Positions 17,164 through 24,518 of a stretch of DNA of 35,308 nucleotides are shown here, in pieces; positions within the stretch are counted from its first letter, which is position 1; each line of letters starts with the position of its first letter. Made by a program: the position numbers and the translations under genes. The notes under the pieces are model-generated. The model was not told the DNA's origin. It worked only from the letters and a program-made list of their open reading frames with translations, and did no database searches. Origin of the DNA: Hyphomicrobiales bacterium (lineage in GTDB: Bacteria; Pseudomonadota; Alphaproteobacteria; Rhizobiales; Xanthobacteraceae); assembly GCA_003164375.1 (NCBI GenBank), contig PLTE01000206.1, positions 1 to 35,308 on the forward strand. Reading direction: 5' to 3'.

Positions 17164-17871
17164 GTGCGTGTCCTGCTCACGCGCCCCGAAGCCGACTCAG
17201 CGCGCACGGCGGCCGCCTTGCGCGGCCGCGGCCACGAGCCGGTCATCGCGCCGCTGCTCGCGATCGAGATTTTGCCCGATGCCGATCTCGGCGCCGAACC
17301 ATGGACGGCGATCTTGCTGACCAGCGCCAATGCCGTGCGCGCCATCGCCGGGCATCGCCGACGCGATGCATTGCGCGGTATCGCGGTGTTCACGGTAGGC
17401 GAGCGAACGGCGCAAGCCATGCGGGAAGCGGGCTTTACCGACGTCACCTCCGCCGATGGCAATGTGACCGATCTGGCAAAACTCGTGGCCGCACGGCTCA
17501 AGCCGTCCGCGCGGCTGCTTTATCTGGCTGGCGAGGAGCGCTCAGGCGACCTCGCGGGCCTGCTGCGTGCACAGGATTTTGCCGTAGAGACCGTGCTCGT
17601 CTATCGCGCCGTCGCCGCGCAGACGCTGCCACGCCCGGCCGCCGTTGCCTTGGCAAGCGGAATCGATGGCGTGTTGCACTTTTCGCGCCGCAGCGCCGAA
17701 GCCTATGTCGAGGCGGCGCGCAATTCCGGCCTGCTTGAAATAGCCCTCATGAAGCCGGTGCACATTTGCCTCTCCGACCGGGTGGCGGAGCCGCTCACCC
17801 GCGCCGGCGCCGCCACGGTCCGTGTCGCCGTGCGGCCGGACGAAGCTGCCTTGCTCGAACTTTGCGATTGA
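17164..17871 (+). CDS. hemD: Uroporphyrinogen-III synthase
   Basis: A 235-residue HemD, which cyclises hydroxymethylbilane with inversion of ring D. The family is poorly conserved, but the protein starts MRVLLTRPEADSARTAAAL, has the ILLTSANAV strand and loop, and ends with HICLSDRVAEPLTRAG, all typical. The start is GTG at 17164, 3 bases after the hemC stop, which implies co-transcription. Identity rests on this fold signature and on position after hemC. Confidence 0.93.
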   Translation: MRVLLTRPEADSARTAAALRGRGHEPVIAPLLAIEILPDADLGAEPWTAILLTSANAVRAIAGHRRRDALRGIAVFTVGERTAQAMREAGFTDVTSADGNVTDLAKLVAARLKPSARLLYLAGEERSGDLAGLLRAQDFAVETVLVYRAVAAQTLPRPAAVALASGIDGVLHFSRRSAEAYVEAARNSGLLEIALMKPVHICLSDRVAEPLTRAGAATVRVAVRPDEAALLELCD

Positions 17872-17969
17872 AGCTGCGGTATCCCACCATCTTGTTCGGG
17901 GTGGTTTGCCATGTTGCCGCTATCTCCGCCGCGTACTATGCCGTGACGAGCCGGCCCGGTTTCTCATGA
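17868..17969 (+). CDS. Possible 33-residue single-membrane-segment protein
   Basis: A short open frame begins with TTG overlapping the hemD stop (TTGA) and encodes MKLRYPTILFGVVCHVAAIS and 13 more residues, ending before mic60. The middle 20 residues are hydrophobic and would span the membrane, with basic residues at the N-terminal end. TTG is a rare start and no Shine-Dalgarno is clear, so this may be noise in the hemD-mic60 gap. I list it because stop-start overlap and membrane character coincide. Confidence 0.25.
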   Translation: MKLRYPTILFGVVCHVAAISAAYYAVTSRPGFS

Positions 17970-18016
17970 CTATGATTCGGTGAAGGCGTGATCAGCGAAC
18001 TCGCTTTGAGGCCAGG

Positions 18017-19237
18017 ATGACAGGCGGGCCTGACAGCACATCAGGCCGGCGGTCGCCGACCATCGAATTGAAGGCGACGGAAGTCGAAAAGCCGGCTCCG
18101 GATACCGGCGCGGCCGGTCCGGCAGGCGAGAGCGACAAACCCGAGCAACAAGCAGGCGGACAATCCGAAAGCCGGCTCAAATCGCGTGTCGTGCGCGCAA
18201 GCCTCGGGGCGCTGGCCGTGGTCGCAATCGTGGTCGCGCTCACGGCGGGACTTTGGTTTGGCGGCTATCTGCCGTCGCGCGAAGCTGTCCCCTCCGCCGT
18301 CGCGACATTGCCCCCCGTTGCCCCAGGCCCCGGGGGCGGCGAAGACATTACGGCGCGGCTCGACAAGATCGAGCGGGCCATCCAGACCCCACGGCAAGAG
18401 GCGACCACGATTCCGTCGGCGCTCGGCAACCGCTTGGCGGCAATCGAAGCTCAAACCAAAACGCTCGCGGATTCGCTTGGCGCATTAAACCACCGGGTCG
18501 ACGATATTGCGGCGACGAGCAAAAACGCGGCCCAAGAGGCTGCCGCTGCCGCCGCGGCGGCGGACGCCGCCAAGACCGCCAATGAGAGCGCGGCGCAAAG
18601 CACCGTCCAACCCGGCGATATCGACGCACTGGGCAAGCGGATCGCAGCGCTGGAAAGCGCCGTGAAAACGCTCGCCGACGACGCAGCGCATCGTGCGTCG
18701 AGTACCAGTGATAAAGCGACGCGCTTGACCGTCGCCGCCGAGGCGCTGCGTGCCGCGGTCGAACGCGGTGCCCCTTACCAAGCCGAACTGAACGCCGTGC
18801 AATCACTCGGCGCCGACCAGAGCGCAATCGCGCCGCTTGAGCCTTTCGCGGCGAGCGGCGTGCCGAGTGCCAGCGCGCTGGGACACGAGCTCGCGAACCT
18901 TGTCCCAGCATTGGAGCGCGCAGCCGACACCGCGACGGCGGGCGAGACGAGTTTCCTTGGTCGGCTCGAAGCCCATGCGCAAAAACTGGTCCGCGTCACG
19001 CCGGTCGATGCGCCGGCGGGTCATGATCCAGCGGCGGTCGTCATGCGCCTCACGATCGACGCCGCGCGCGGCGACATTGCCGCGGCTCAAAACGATATCG
19101 TCGATCTGCCGGACGCCGCAAAATCGCTCGCCACCGACTGGGTCAAAAAAGCGCAAGCGCGCGACTTAGCCATCGGCGCAAGCCGGCAGATCGCGACCAC
19201 GGCGCTTGCGGCGCTCAGCAAACCGGCTGCGCAATGA
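18017..19237 (+). CDS. mic60: Alphaproteobacterial Mic60/mitofilin homologue
   Basis: A 406-residue inner-membrane protein. A hydrophilic N-terminus of about 58 residues leads to one membrane segment (VVRASLGALAVVAIVVALTA, about 58-82). A long Ala/Glu-rich coiled coil follows (about 110-240), then a helical C-terminal domain resembling the mitofilin domain (about 290-400, including the LVRVTPVDAP region). Alphaproteobacterial Mic60, the ancestor of the mitochondrial cristae-shaping protein, is typically encoded between hemD and hemY, as here. It is thought to bend the inner membrane and contact outer-membrane proteins. Start ATG 18017 follows GAGGCCAGG. Its stop overlaps the hemY ATG (ATGA, 4 bases). 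Assignment relies mainly on architecture and synteny because the sequence is fast-evolving. Confidence 0.82.
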   Translation: MTGGPDSTSGRRSPTIELKATEVEKPAPDTGAAGPAGESDKPEQQAGGQSESRLKSRVVRASLGALAVVAIVVALTAGLWFGGYLPSREAVPSAVATLPPVAPGPGGGEDITARLDKIERAIQTPRQEATTIPSALGNRLAAIEAQTKTLADSLGALNHRVDDIAATSKNAAQEAAAAAAAADAAKTANESAAQSTVQPGDIDALGKRIAALESAVKTLADDAAHRASSTSDKATRLTVAAEALRAAVERGAPYQAELNAVQSLGADQSAIAPLEPFAASGVPSASALGHELANLVPALERAADTATAGETSFLGRLEAHAQKLVRVTPVDAPAGHDPAAVVMRLTIDAARGDIAAAQNDIVDLPDAAKSLATDWVKKAQARDLAIGASRQIATTALAALSKPAAQ

Positions 19238-20796
19238 TCCGCGTCGTTCTCTTTCTCATCGTAACAGGCTTGCTGGCGCTCGGCGTCGCCTGGATCGCCG
19301 ACCGGCCGGGCGATGTCGTAATCACCTGGCAAGGCCTACGCATCGAAACCTCGCTCATGGTTTTGGGCGCGGCGGTGCTTGCCGCCATGGCGGTTCTGGC
19401 TTTGCTCTTTAGCCTCCTGCGCGCCATCGTCACCTCACCGCTCACGTTGAAGAGACATTTGCGCCATCGTCGCGGCGTGCGCGCCTACGACGCGATTTCG
19501 AGCGGCCTCATCGCGGTCGGCGCCGGCGATATCGCGGCAGCCCGCAAGCATGCGGCCGCGGTCAACCGCCTCGCACCGCACGAGCCGCTCGCGCTGCACT
19601 TAAGCGCGCAATCGGCGCAGCTTGCCGGCGATCGCGAGGCGGCTGACCGCGCCTTTCGCGCCATGGCGAGCCGCACCGATACCAAGACGCTCGGGCTGCA
19701 CGGCTTATTCGTCGAGGCACGGCGCCGTAACGATTTACCGAGCGCGCGCGCTTATGCGGAAGAGGCAGTGCGCAGCGCGCCCGCGCTTGGCTGGGCCAGC
19801 CGCGCGGTGCTGGAATTCCGCAGCGCCGCAGGCGACTGGGCAGGTGCGCTTGCACTCCTCGAACGCCACATGGCGGCGACACTCGACAAAGCCATCTATC
19901 GCCGCCACCGCGCGGTGCTGCTCACGGCGCGGGCGCATGCGCTGGAGGACTCCGACCGCGACAGCGCCAAAACATTCGCGCTCGAAGCGACAAAGCTGGC
20001 GCCCGATTTGGTGCCGGCGGCGGCGCTGTCCGCACGCCTGCTCGCCGAAACCGGCCAGCTGCGCAAAGCGGCCCGCGTCATCGACAAGGCCTGGCGCGCC
20101 AATCCGCATCCCGAACTGGCTTTAGCCTATAGCGAGCTCCGCTCCGGCGATTCCGCGCGTGACCGGCTTAAACGGATCGAAGCGCTGGCGAAGAAAGTGC
20201 CGGGACACATCGAGAGCGCGCTGGCGGTCGCCCGCGCCGCGCTCAATGCGCAGGAGTTCGCCAAGGCGCGGGCCGCGATCGCGCCCTATCTGCAAGCGCC
20301 GACCAGGCGCATCGCGGAACTGATGGCCGAGCTCGAGCGCGCCGAGAAGAACGACGAAGGCCGGGCCCGCGAGTGGCTCGCGCGCGCGCTCCATGCCGCG
20401 CCCGATCCGATCTGGACCGCCGACGGCCATGTGTCCGATCGCTGGCTGCCGGCGTCGCCGGCGAGCGGCCGGCTCGACGCTTTCGAATGGCGCGTGCCGC
20501 TCTCGGCGCTATCGGGCGCGCCGGTGATCGAGCCCGAACCTCAGGCCGTTGTATCAGCCGTGGCGCCGGTCGAAATCGCGGCCACGCCGCAAACTGGCGG
20601 CGAGCCCGTCCCGCCTGCCACGGCGGGAGGCGCCCCGGCACAAAATCCGGTCGGACCGCAGCAGGCGAAATCCGAGCCCAAACCGACGCCGATCATTCCG
20701 CTCCTTCACGCGCCCGACGATCCGGGGCCCGAGGTCGTCGATGAGAGCGACGCGCCGGTCGAGTCCGACGGCGGCTGGCGCAAGCTCCTCGGCTAA
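19234..20796 (+). CDS. hemY: HemY-type TPR membrane protein of the heme gene cluster
   Basis: A 520-residue protein with two N-terminal membrane segments (about 1-20 and 42-66), the second followed by SPLTLKRHLRHRRGVRAYDA, the conserved HemY_N signature. TPR-like helical repeats follow (about 90-400). The C-terminal 100 residues are rich in proline and acidic residues and look disordered. This HemY is the proteobacterial TPR protein found at the end of hemCD operons, not the Bacillus oxidase; its role in heme synthesis is unclear. It overlaps mic60 by 4 bases, so the two are coupled. Confidence 0.9.
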   Translation: MIRVVLFLIVTGLLALGVAWIADRPGDVVITWQGLRIETSLMVLGAAVLAAMAVLALLFSLLRAIVTSPLTLKRHLRHRRGVRAYDAISSGLIAVGAGDIAAARKHAAAVNRLAPHEPLALHLSAQSAQLAGDREAADRAFRAMASRTDTKTLGLHGLFVEARRRNDLPSARAYAEEAVRSAPALGWASRAVLEFRSAAGDWAGALALLERHMAATLDKAIYRRHRAVLLTARAHALEDSDRDSAKTFALEATKLAPDLVPAAALSARLLAETGQLRKAARVIDKAWRANPHPELALAYSELRSGDSARDRLKRIEALAKKVPGHIESALAVARAALNAQEFAKARAAIAPYLQAPTRRIAELMAELERAEKNDEGRAREWLARALHAAPDPIWTADGHVSDRWLPASPASGRLDAFEWRVPLSALSGAPVIEPEPQAVVSAVAPVEIAATPQTGGEPVPPATAGGAPAQNPVGPQQAKSEPKPTPIIPLLHAPDDPGPEVVDESDAPVESDGGWRKLLG

Positions 20797-20841
20797 AGCG
20801 GCTGATCCCGGCGCAGGCTGGCTTGTCGTTTCAGTACGTCT

Positions 20842-20873
20842 TATGCATTATAGGATATGCATTATAGTGCATG
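20842..20873 (+). promoter_or_regulatory. Tandem operator-like repeats at the boxR promoter
   Basis: A perfect 12-base direct repeat, TATGCATTATAG, occurs at 20842-20853 and 20856-20867, followed by a third TGCAT at 20868 that runs into the boxR ATG. The TGCA cores start at 20844, 20858 and 20868. The 11-base core occurs once more, inverted, before boxC. A TTGTCG about 20 bases upstream of TATAGG could be a -35. Likely an autoregulatory BoxR site, by position. Confidence 0.7.
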
Positions 20874-21815
20874 AGGTTTCTTTTGACCGCGCGGACCGCA
20901 AAGCCCCGTCAAAAACTCATCGCCGTGGGCTCAAGCGCGGCCGCTGCGGCCTTCCTCGGCGCCATCGGGCGGGAAATACGCCGCCACCGCGCCAAGCGCG
21001 GCATGACGCGGCGGCAATTGGCGCGAGCGTCCGCAACCTCCGAGCGCTATCTGGCGCAGATCGAAAGCGGCGCCGGCAATCCCTCGGCCGGCGTGTTGCA
21101 CGCCATCGCCCAGGCACTCGATCTTCCCATCGCCGCCTTGCTGCCGGAGAGAGGGGCGCACGGCACCATCCTCGATCTCCTCGCGAAGGTGCCGGAAGGA
21201 GAATTGCCGGAACTTACCAGACTGATCGCGGCGCGGGCCGTACCGCCGGATCGCGCCGATCGGGCGCGGCGCATTGCGCTGGTCGGCTTGCGAGGCGCCG
21301 GCAAGTCGACGCTCGGGCGCATGCTGGCGCAACGTCTCGGCTGGCCCTTCATCGAACTCGACCGTGTCGTCGAGGAAGATTACGGCGCCAGCATTCCCGA
21401 CCTGATCGAGATGGCGGGCCTGGCGACATTCCGCCGTCACGAGAGGAGCGCGCTCGAACGCATCGTTGCCGCGCACGAGTCGGCCGTCATCACCACCGCC
21501 GGTGGCATCGTTTCGGTCCCCGAAACCTACGCGCTGTTGCTCCGCCGCAGCCATACGATTTGGCTCAAAGCGCTGCCGCAGGAGCATATGAGCCGGGTCA
21601 TGGCGCAGGGCGATTTCCGCCCGATGGCGCAGACCCGCGAGTCCGGCGCCACCGGCGCGATGGCCGATCTCGTCGCGATCCTGGAAGCGCGCAGCGCGGA
21701 TTACGCCCGCGCCGAAGCCAAGGTCGATACCTCCGGCGCGAGTGTGGAAGAGAGTTTTGCAGCGCTATTGCGTGCCGTCACGCCTTGGCTGGGACGCCAC
21801 GGAGAGACACCGTGA
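20871..21815 (+). CDS. boxR: BoxR-type regulator (HTH plus shikimate-kinase-like domain)
   Basis: A 314-residue transcription factor. An XRE-type helix-turn-helix (about residues 40-95; RRHRAKRGMTRRQLARAS, then SERYLAQIESGAGNPS) is fused to a shikimate-kinase-like domain with P-loop GLRGAGKS (139-146) and TTAGGIVSVPE. This fusion is the hallmark of BoxR/BzdR regulators, which repress benzoate genes and are relieved by benzoyl-CoA bound in the kinase-like domain. Context with boxC and boxB fits. The ATG at 20871 overlaps the third TGCA of the operator and has no Shine-Dalgarno, so the mRNA may be leaderless or the true start may lie downstream. The stop overlaps the hydrolase GTG (GTGA). Confidence 0.9.
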   Translation: MRFLLTARTAKPRQKLIAVGSSAAAAAFLGAIGREIRRHRAKRGMTRRQLARASATSERYLAQIESGAGNPSAGVLHAIAQALDLPIAALLPERGAHGTILDLLAKVPEGELPELTRLIAARAVPPDRADRARRIALVGLRGAGKSTLGRMLAQRLGWPFIELDRVVEEDYGASIPDLIEMAGLATFRRHERSALERIVAAHESAVITTAGGIVSVPETYALLLRRSHTIWLKALPQEHMSRVMAQGDFRPMAQTRESGATGAMADLVAILEARSADYARAEAKVDTSGASVEESFAALLRAVTPWLGRHGETP

Positions 21816-22651
21816 CGCGTGCCGACCAAGGCTTTCTCGATCTTGCGCCGCTGCGGCTCGAATACCGCATGATCGGGCCGCGCCCCGATGCGGCGCCGAC
21901 CATCGTGATGCTGCATGAGGGCTTGGGCTGCGTCGGCTTGTGGGGTTCGTTTCCCGACCGGATCGCCGCGGCGACCGGCGCCGGCGTCTTGGTTTATTCG
22001 CGCGCCGGCTATGGCCAGTCGAGCCCCGGGACATTGCCGCGCTCGATCTCCTTCCTGCACGAGGAAGCCTGCGAAGTGCTGCCGCGCGTGCTCGACGCCG
22101 TCGGCTTTCAACGCGGGTTCCTGCTCGGCCACAGCGACGGCGCCTCGATTGCCGCCATTTATGCCGGCTCGGTGCAGGACCACCGCGTGCGCGGGCTGGT
22201 GCTGATCGCGCCGCATTTCTTCACCGAGGCGAGCGGACTCGCCGAAATCCACCGCGCGCGGGAGGATTTCTACGGCGGCCTATTGCGCGAGAAACTCAAG
22301 CGCTGGCACGCCGATGTCGATGGCGCGTTTCGCTCCTGGAACGAGCCGTGGCTTCATCCCGATTTCCGCAAATGGGATATCACCGAAGCGCTCGGCTATA
22401 TCCGCGTGCCGATTCTCGTCATGCAGGGGCAAGACGATCAATACGGCACGCTCAAACAAGTCGAAACGGCGCAACAGGAATGCTTCTGTCCGGTCGAGAC
22501 CGCGGTGCTGCCGGGCGTCCGTCATGTGCCGCATCGCGAGGCCCCCGAACTCACCCTCGAACGCGTCGCCGATTTCATCAACCGGCTGCTGCGCGAGCAT
22601 CATGAGGGCGACCCGTCCGGCGGAGCCGGGTTGTCGCATCATGAATTATAA
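21812..22651 (+). CDS. Alpha/beta hydrolase of the box cluster
   Basis: A 279-residue alpha/beta-fold hydrolase. The nucleophile elbow is LLGHSDGAS (S108), the acid is in GQDDQY (D208 or D209), and the histidine is H238 in RHVPHRE. The early strand reads IVMLHEGLG, giving the oxyanion hole. It is coupled to boxR by a 4-base GTGA overlap, so the two are co-expressed. A role in benzoate breakdown, for example as a thioesterase or lactonase that removes stray CoA products, is plausible but not shown by the sequence. Its TAA stop lies inside the operator-like element before boxC. Confidence 0.85.
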   Translation: MTRADQGFLDLAPLRLEYRMIGPRPDAAPTIVMLHEGLGCVGLWGSFPDRIAAATGAGVLVYSRAGYGQSSPGTLPRSISFLHEEACEVLPRVLDAVGFQRGFLLGHSDGASIAAIYAGSVQDHRVRGLVLIAPHFFTEASGLAEIHRAREDFYGGLLREKLKRWHADVDGAFRSWNEPWLHPDFRKWDITEALGYIRVPILVMQGQDDQYGTLKQVETAQQECFCPVETAVLPGVRHVPHREAPELTLERVADFINRLLREHHEGDPSGGAGLSHHEL

Positions 22652-22661
22652 TGCATATAAT
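22645..22661. promoter_or_regulatory. Inverted operator copy and -10 at the boxC promoter
   Basis: ATTATAATGCATATAAT holds TATAATGCATA (22647-22657), the reverse complement of TATGCATTATA found twice before boxR. A perfect TATAAT at 22656-22661 overlaps it and TTGTCG lies at 22631-22636, giving a candidate promoter with a long 19-base spacer. A bound regulator would cover the -10. Confidence 0.65.
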
Positions 22662-22735
22662 CAGGGCACATCATAATACCGCCGTGCCAGCTCCGGCTGG
22701 CAAGGTCGCACAGGGTGGAAAATCGAGGCGCCGAT

Positions 22736-24466
22736 ATGGGCGACGCGGACCAGGCCACGCTGGCAGCAGGCAACGGCAAAGCGCGGATCGATTTCCAGAC
22801 CGCGCCCGCGCGCTATCGGCATTGGAAGCTCACGATCGACGGCGACATCGCAACGCTCCTGCTCGACGTCGACGAGAAGGGCGCGATGTTTGGAGGCTAC
22901 GAGCTGAAGCTCAATTCCTACGATCTCGGCGTCGATATCGAGCTCGCCGACGCGCTTGAGCGGCTGCGCTTCGAGCATCCGCAGGTGCGCGCGCTGGTGC
23001 TGCGTTCGGCAAAGCCGCGGGTGTTTTGCGCGGGCGCCAATATCCGGATGCTGGCCGGCGCCAGTCATGCGCATAAGGTCAATTTCTGCAAATTTACCAA
23101 CGAGACCCGCAACGGCATCGAGGATTTGAGCGCGCATTCCGGGCTCAAATCGATCTGCGCCATCAACGGCACCGCCGCCGGCGGCGGCTATGAACTCGCG
23201 CTCGCCACCGATTACATCATCCTGGTCGACGACGGCACGGCGGCGGTGTCGCTGCCGGAATTGCCGCTGCTTGCGGTGCTGCCCGGCACCGGCGGCCTCA
23301 CCCGCGTCTCCGACAAGCGCAAAGTGCGCCGCGACCATGCCGACGTGTTCTGCACCACCGAAGAAGGCGTCAAAGGCAAGCGCGCGGTCGAATGGCGGCT
23401 GGTCGACACAGCGGTGCCCGGCTCGAAATTCGACGAGACCGTCGCCGCGCGCGCCAAGGCGTTCGCGGCGCAATCCCACCGCGGCGGCGAAGGCCCGGGC
23501 GTTGCGCTCACACCGCTGCAGCGAACCTTCGCTGCGGACGGTGTCGAATATGGCGCGGTATCGGTCGAATTTCAGCGCGCGGCGCGGATCGCGACCGTGA
23601 CTTTGCGCGGCCCTGTTGTGCCGCCGCCGGCTTCAGCCGAAGCCATGCTGGCGCTCGGCGCGGAGTTTTGGCCGCTCCAACTGGCGCGCGAGCTCGACGA
23701 CGCCATCCTCAATATCCGGCTCAACGAACTTGAGGTCGCGGCGATCGTGTTCAAATCGTCCGGCGACCCGGACCGCGTCCTCGCCTACGATCGTTTCCTC
23801 GACGCCCATAAGGATCGCTGGCTCGCGCGAGAAATCCGGCACTTATGGAAGCGCGTACTCAAGCGCGTCGATCTCACCTCGCGCTCGCTGGTCACGCTGA
23901 TCGATCAGGGTTCGTGCTTTGCCGGCTCGCTCGCCGAACTGCCGTTCGCAAGCGACCGGTCGTATATGCTTGCCCCCACCCGTCCCTCCCCCGCAAGCGG
24001 GGGAGGGTTAGGGTGGGGGCACGACAACAAACCACCGGCAACGCTTGCGCTCGACGACGTCAATTTCGGCGCTTATCCGATGGCGAACGGGCTCAACCGG
24101 CTCGCCTGCCGCTTTCTCGCCGATCCGGCCGATCTCGATGCGGCAAAGGCCGAGCGCGGCAAAATGCTCGACGCCGAACGCGCGCAACAGCTCGGCCTCG
24201 TCACCTTCGCGCTCGACGACATCGACTGGGACGACGAAGTGCGTGTCTTCCTCGAAGAGCGCGCGAGCTTTTCGCCGGACGCACTCACCGGGCTGGAAGC
24301 CAATCTGCGCTTCGCCGGACCGGAAACCATGGAATCGAAAATCTTCGCGCGTCTGACCGCCTGGCAGAACTGGATTTTTCAGCGCCCCAATGCCATCGGC
24401 GATGAAGGCGCGCTCAAGCGCTACGGCACCGGCCAGAAGCCGGTGTTCGATACGCGGAGAGTGTGA
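22736..24466 (+). CDS. boxC: 2,3-epoxybenzoyl-CoA dihydrolase
   Basis: A 576-residue crotonase-superfamily enzyme. BoxC hydrolyses 2,3-epoxybenzoyl-CoA, opening the ring to 3,4-dehydroadipyl-CoA semialdehyde plus formate. The N-terminal crotonase fold shows VFCAGANIRMLAG and AINGTAAGGGYELALATDYI, the oxyanion-hole segments. A second half-domain carries DQGSCFAGSLAELPFASDRS and NFGAYPMANGLNRLA. At residues about 413-429 the frame runs through a 49-base palindrome (23972-24020), so the enzyme carries an insert of the type APTRPSPASGGGLGWG in what is probably a surface loop. Start: the ATG at 22736 has GAGG seven bases upstream, better than the GTG at 22715. It forms a unit with boxB, which begins 52 bases downstream. 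Confidence 0.94.
   Translation: MGDADQATLAAGNGKARIDFQTAPARYRHWKLTIDGDIATLLLDVDEKGAMFGGYELKLNSYDLGVDIELADALERLRFEHPQVRALVLRSAKPRVFCAGANIRMLAGASHAHKVNFCKFTNETRNGIEDLSAHSGLKSICAINGTAAGGGYELALATDYIILVDDGTAAVSLPELPLLAVLPGTGGLTRVSDKRKVRRDHADVFCTTEEGVKGKRAVEWRLVDTAVPGSKFDETVAARAKAFAAQSHRGGEGPGVALTPLQRTFAADGVEYGAVSVEFQRAARIATVTLRGPVVPPPASAEAMLALGAEFWPLQLARELDDAILNIRLNELEVAAIVFKSSGDPDRVLAYDRFLDAHKDRWLAREIRHLWKRVLKRVDLTSRSLVTLIDQGSCFAGSLAELPFASDRSYMLAPTRPSPASGGGLGWGHDNKPPATLALDDVNFGAYPMANGLNRLACRFLADPADLDAAKAERGKMLDAERAQQLGLVTFALDDIDWDDEVRVFLEERASFSPDALTGLEANLRFAGPETMESKIFARLTAWQNWIFQRPNAIGDEGALKRYGTGQKPVFDTRRV
23972..24020. repeat. Nested palindrome inside boxC (translated REP-type element)
   Basis: Outer arms GCCCCCACCC (23972-23981) and GGGTGGGGGC (24011-24020) and inner arms CCCTCCCCCGC (23984-23994) and GCGGGGGAGGG (23997-24007) pair perfectly, with 2- and 3-base internal loops and an AA at the tip. 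Palindromes of this type are dispersed, normally intergenic elements in Bradyrhizobium-like genomes. Here the element is read in frame. Confidence 0.85.
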
Positions 24467-24471
24467 GTTTG

Positions 24472-24504
24472 TTCTCCCTCCCCCTTGTGGCGAGGGGAAA
24501 AGAG
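24472..24504. repeat. Imperfect palindrome between boxC and boxB
   Basis: CCCTC (24476-24480) pairs with GAGGG (24492-24496) across a C/T-rich loop. The surrounding pyrimidine/purine asymmetry resembles another dispersed intergenic palindrome of these genomes. It fills the short boxC-boxB gap just before the boxB Shine-Dalgarno. Confidence 0.45.
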
Positions 24505-24518
24505 ATGAGGAGCCGGCC

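Noticed and set aside
20549..21811. Long upstream extension of the hydrolase frame through hemY and boxR
   Set aside because: The peptide is Arg-rich nonsense, while hemY and boxR are well supported in the other frames; the GTG at 21812 fits the hydrolase fold.
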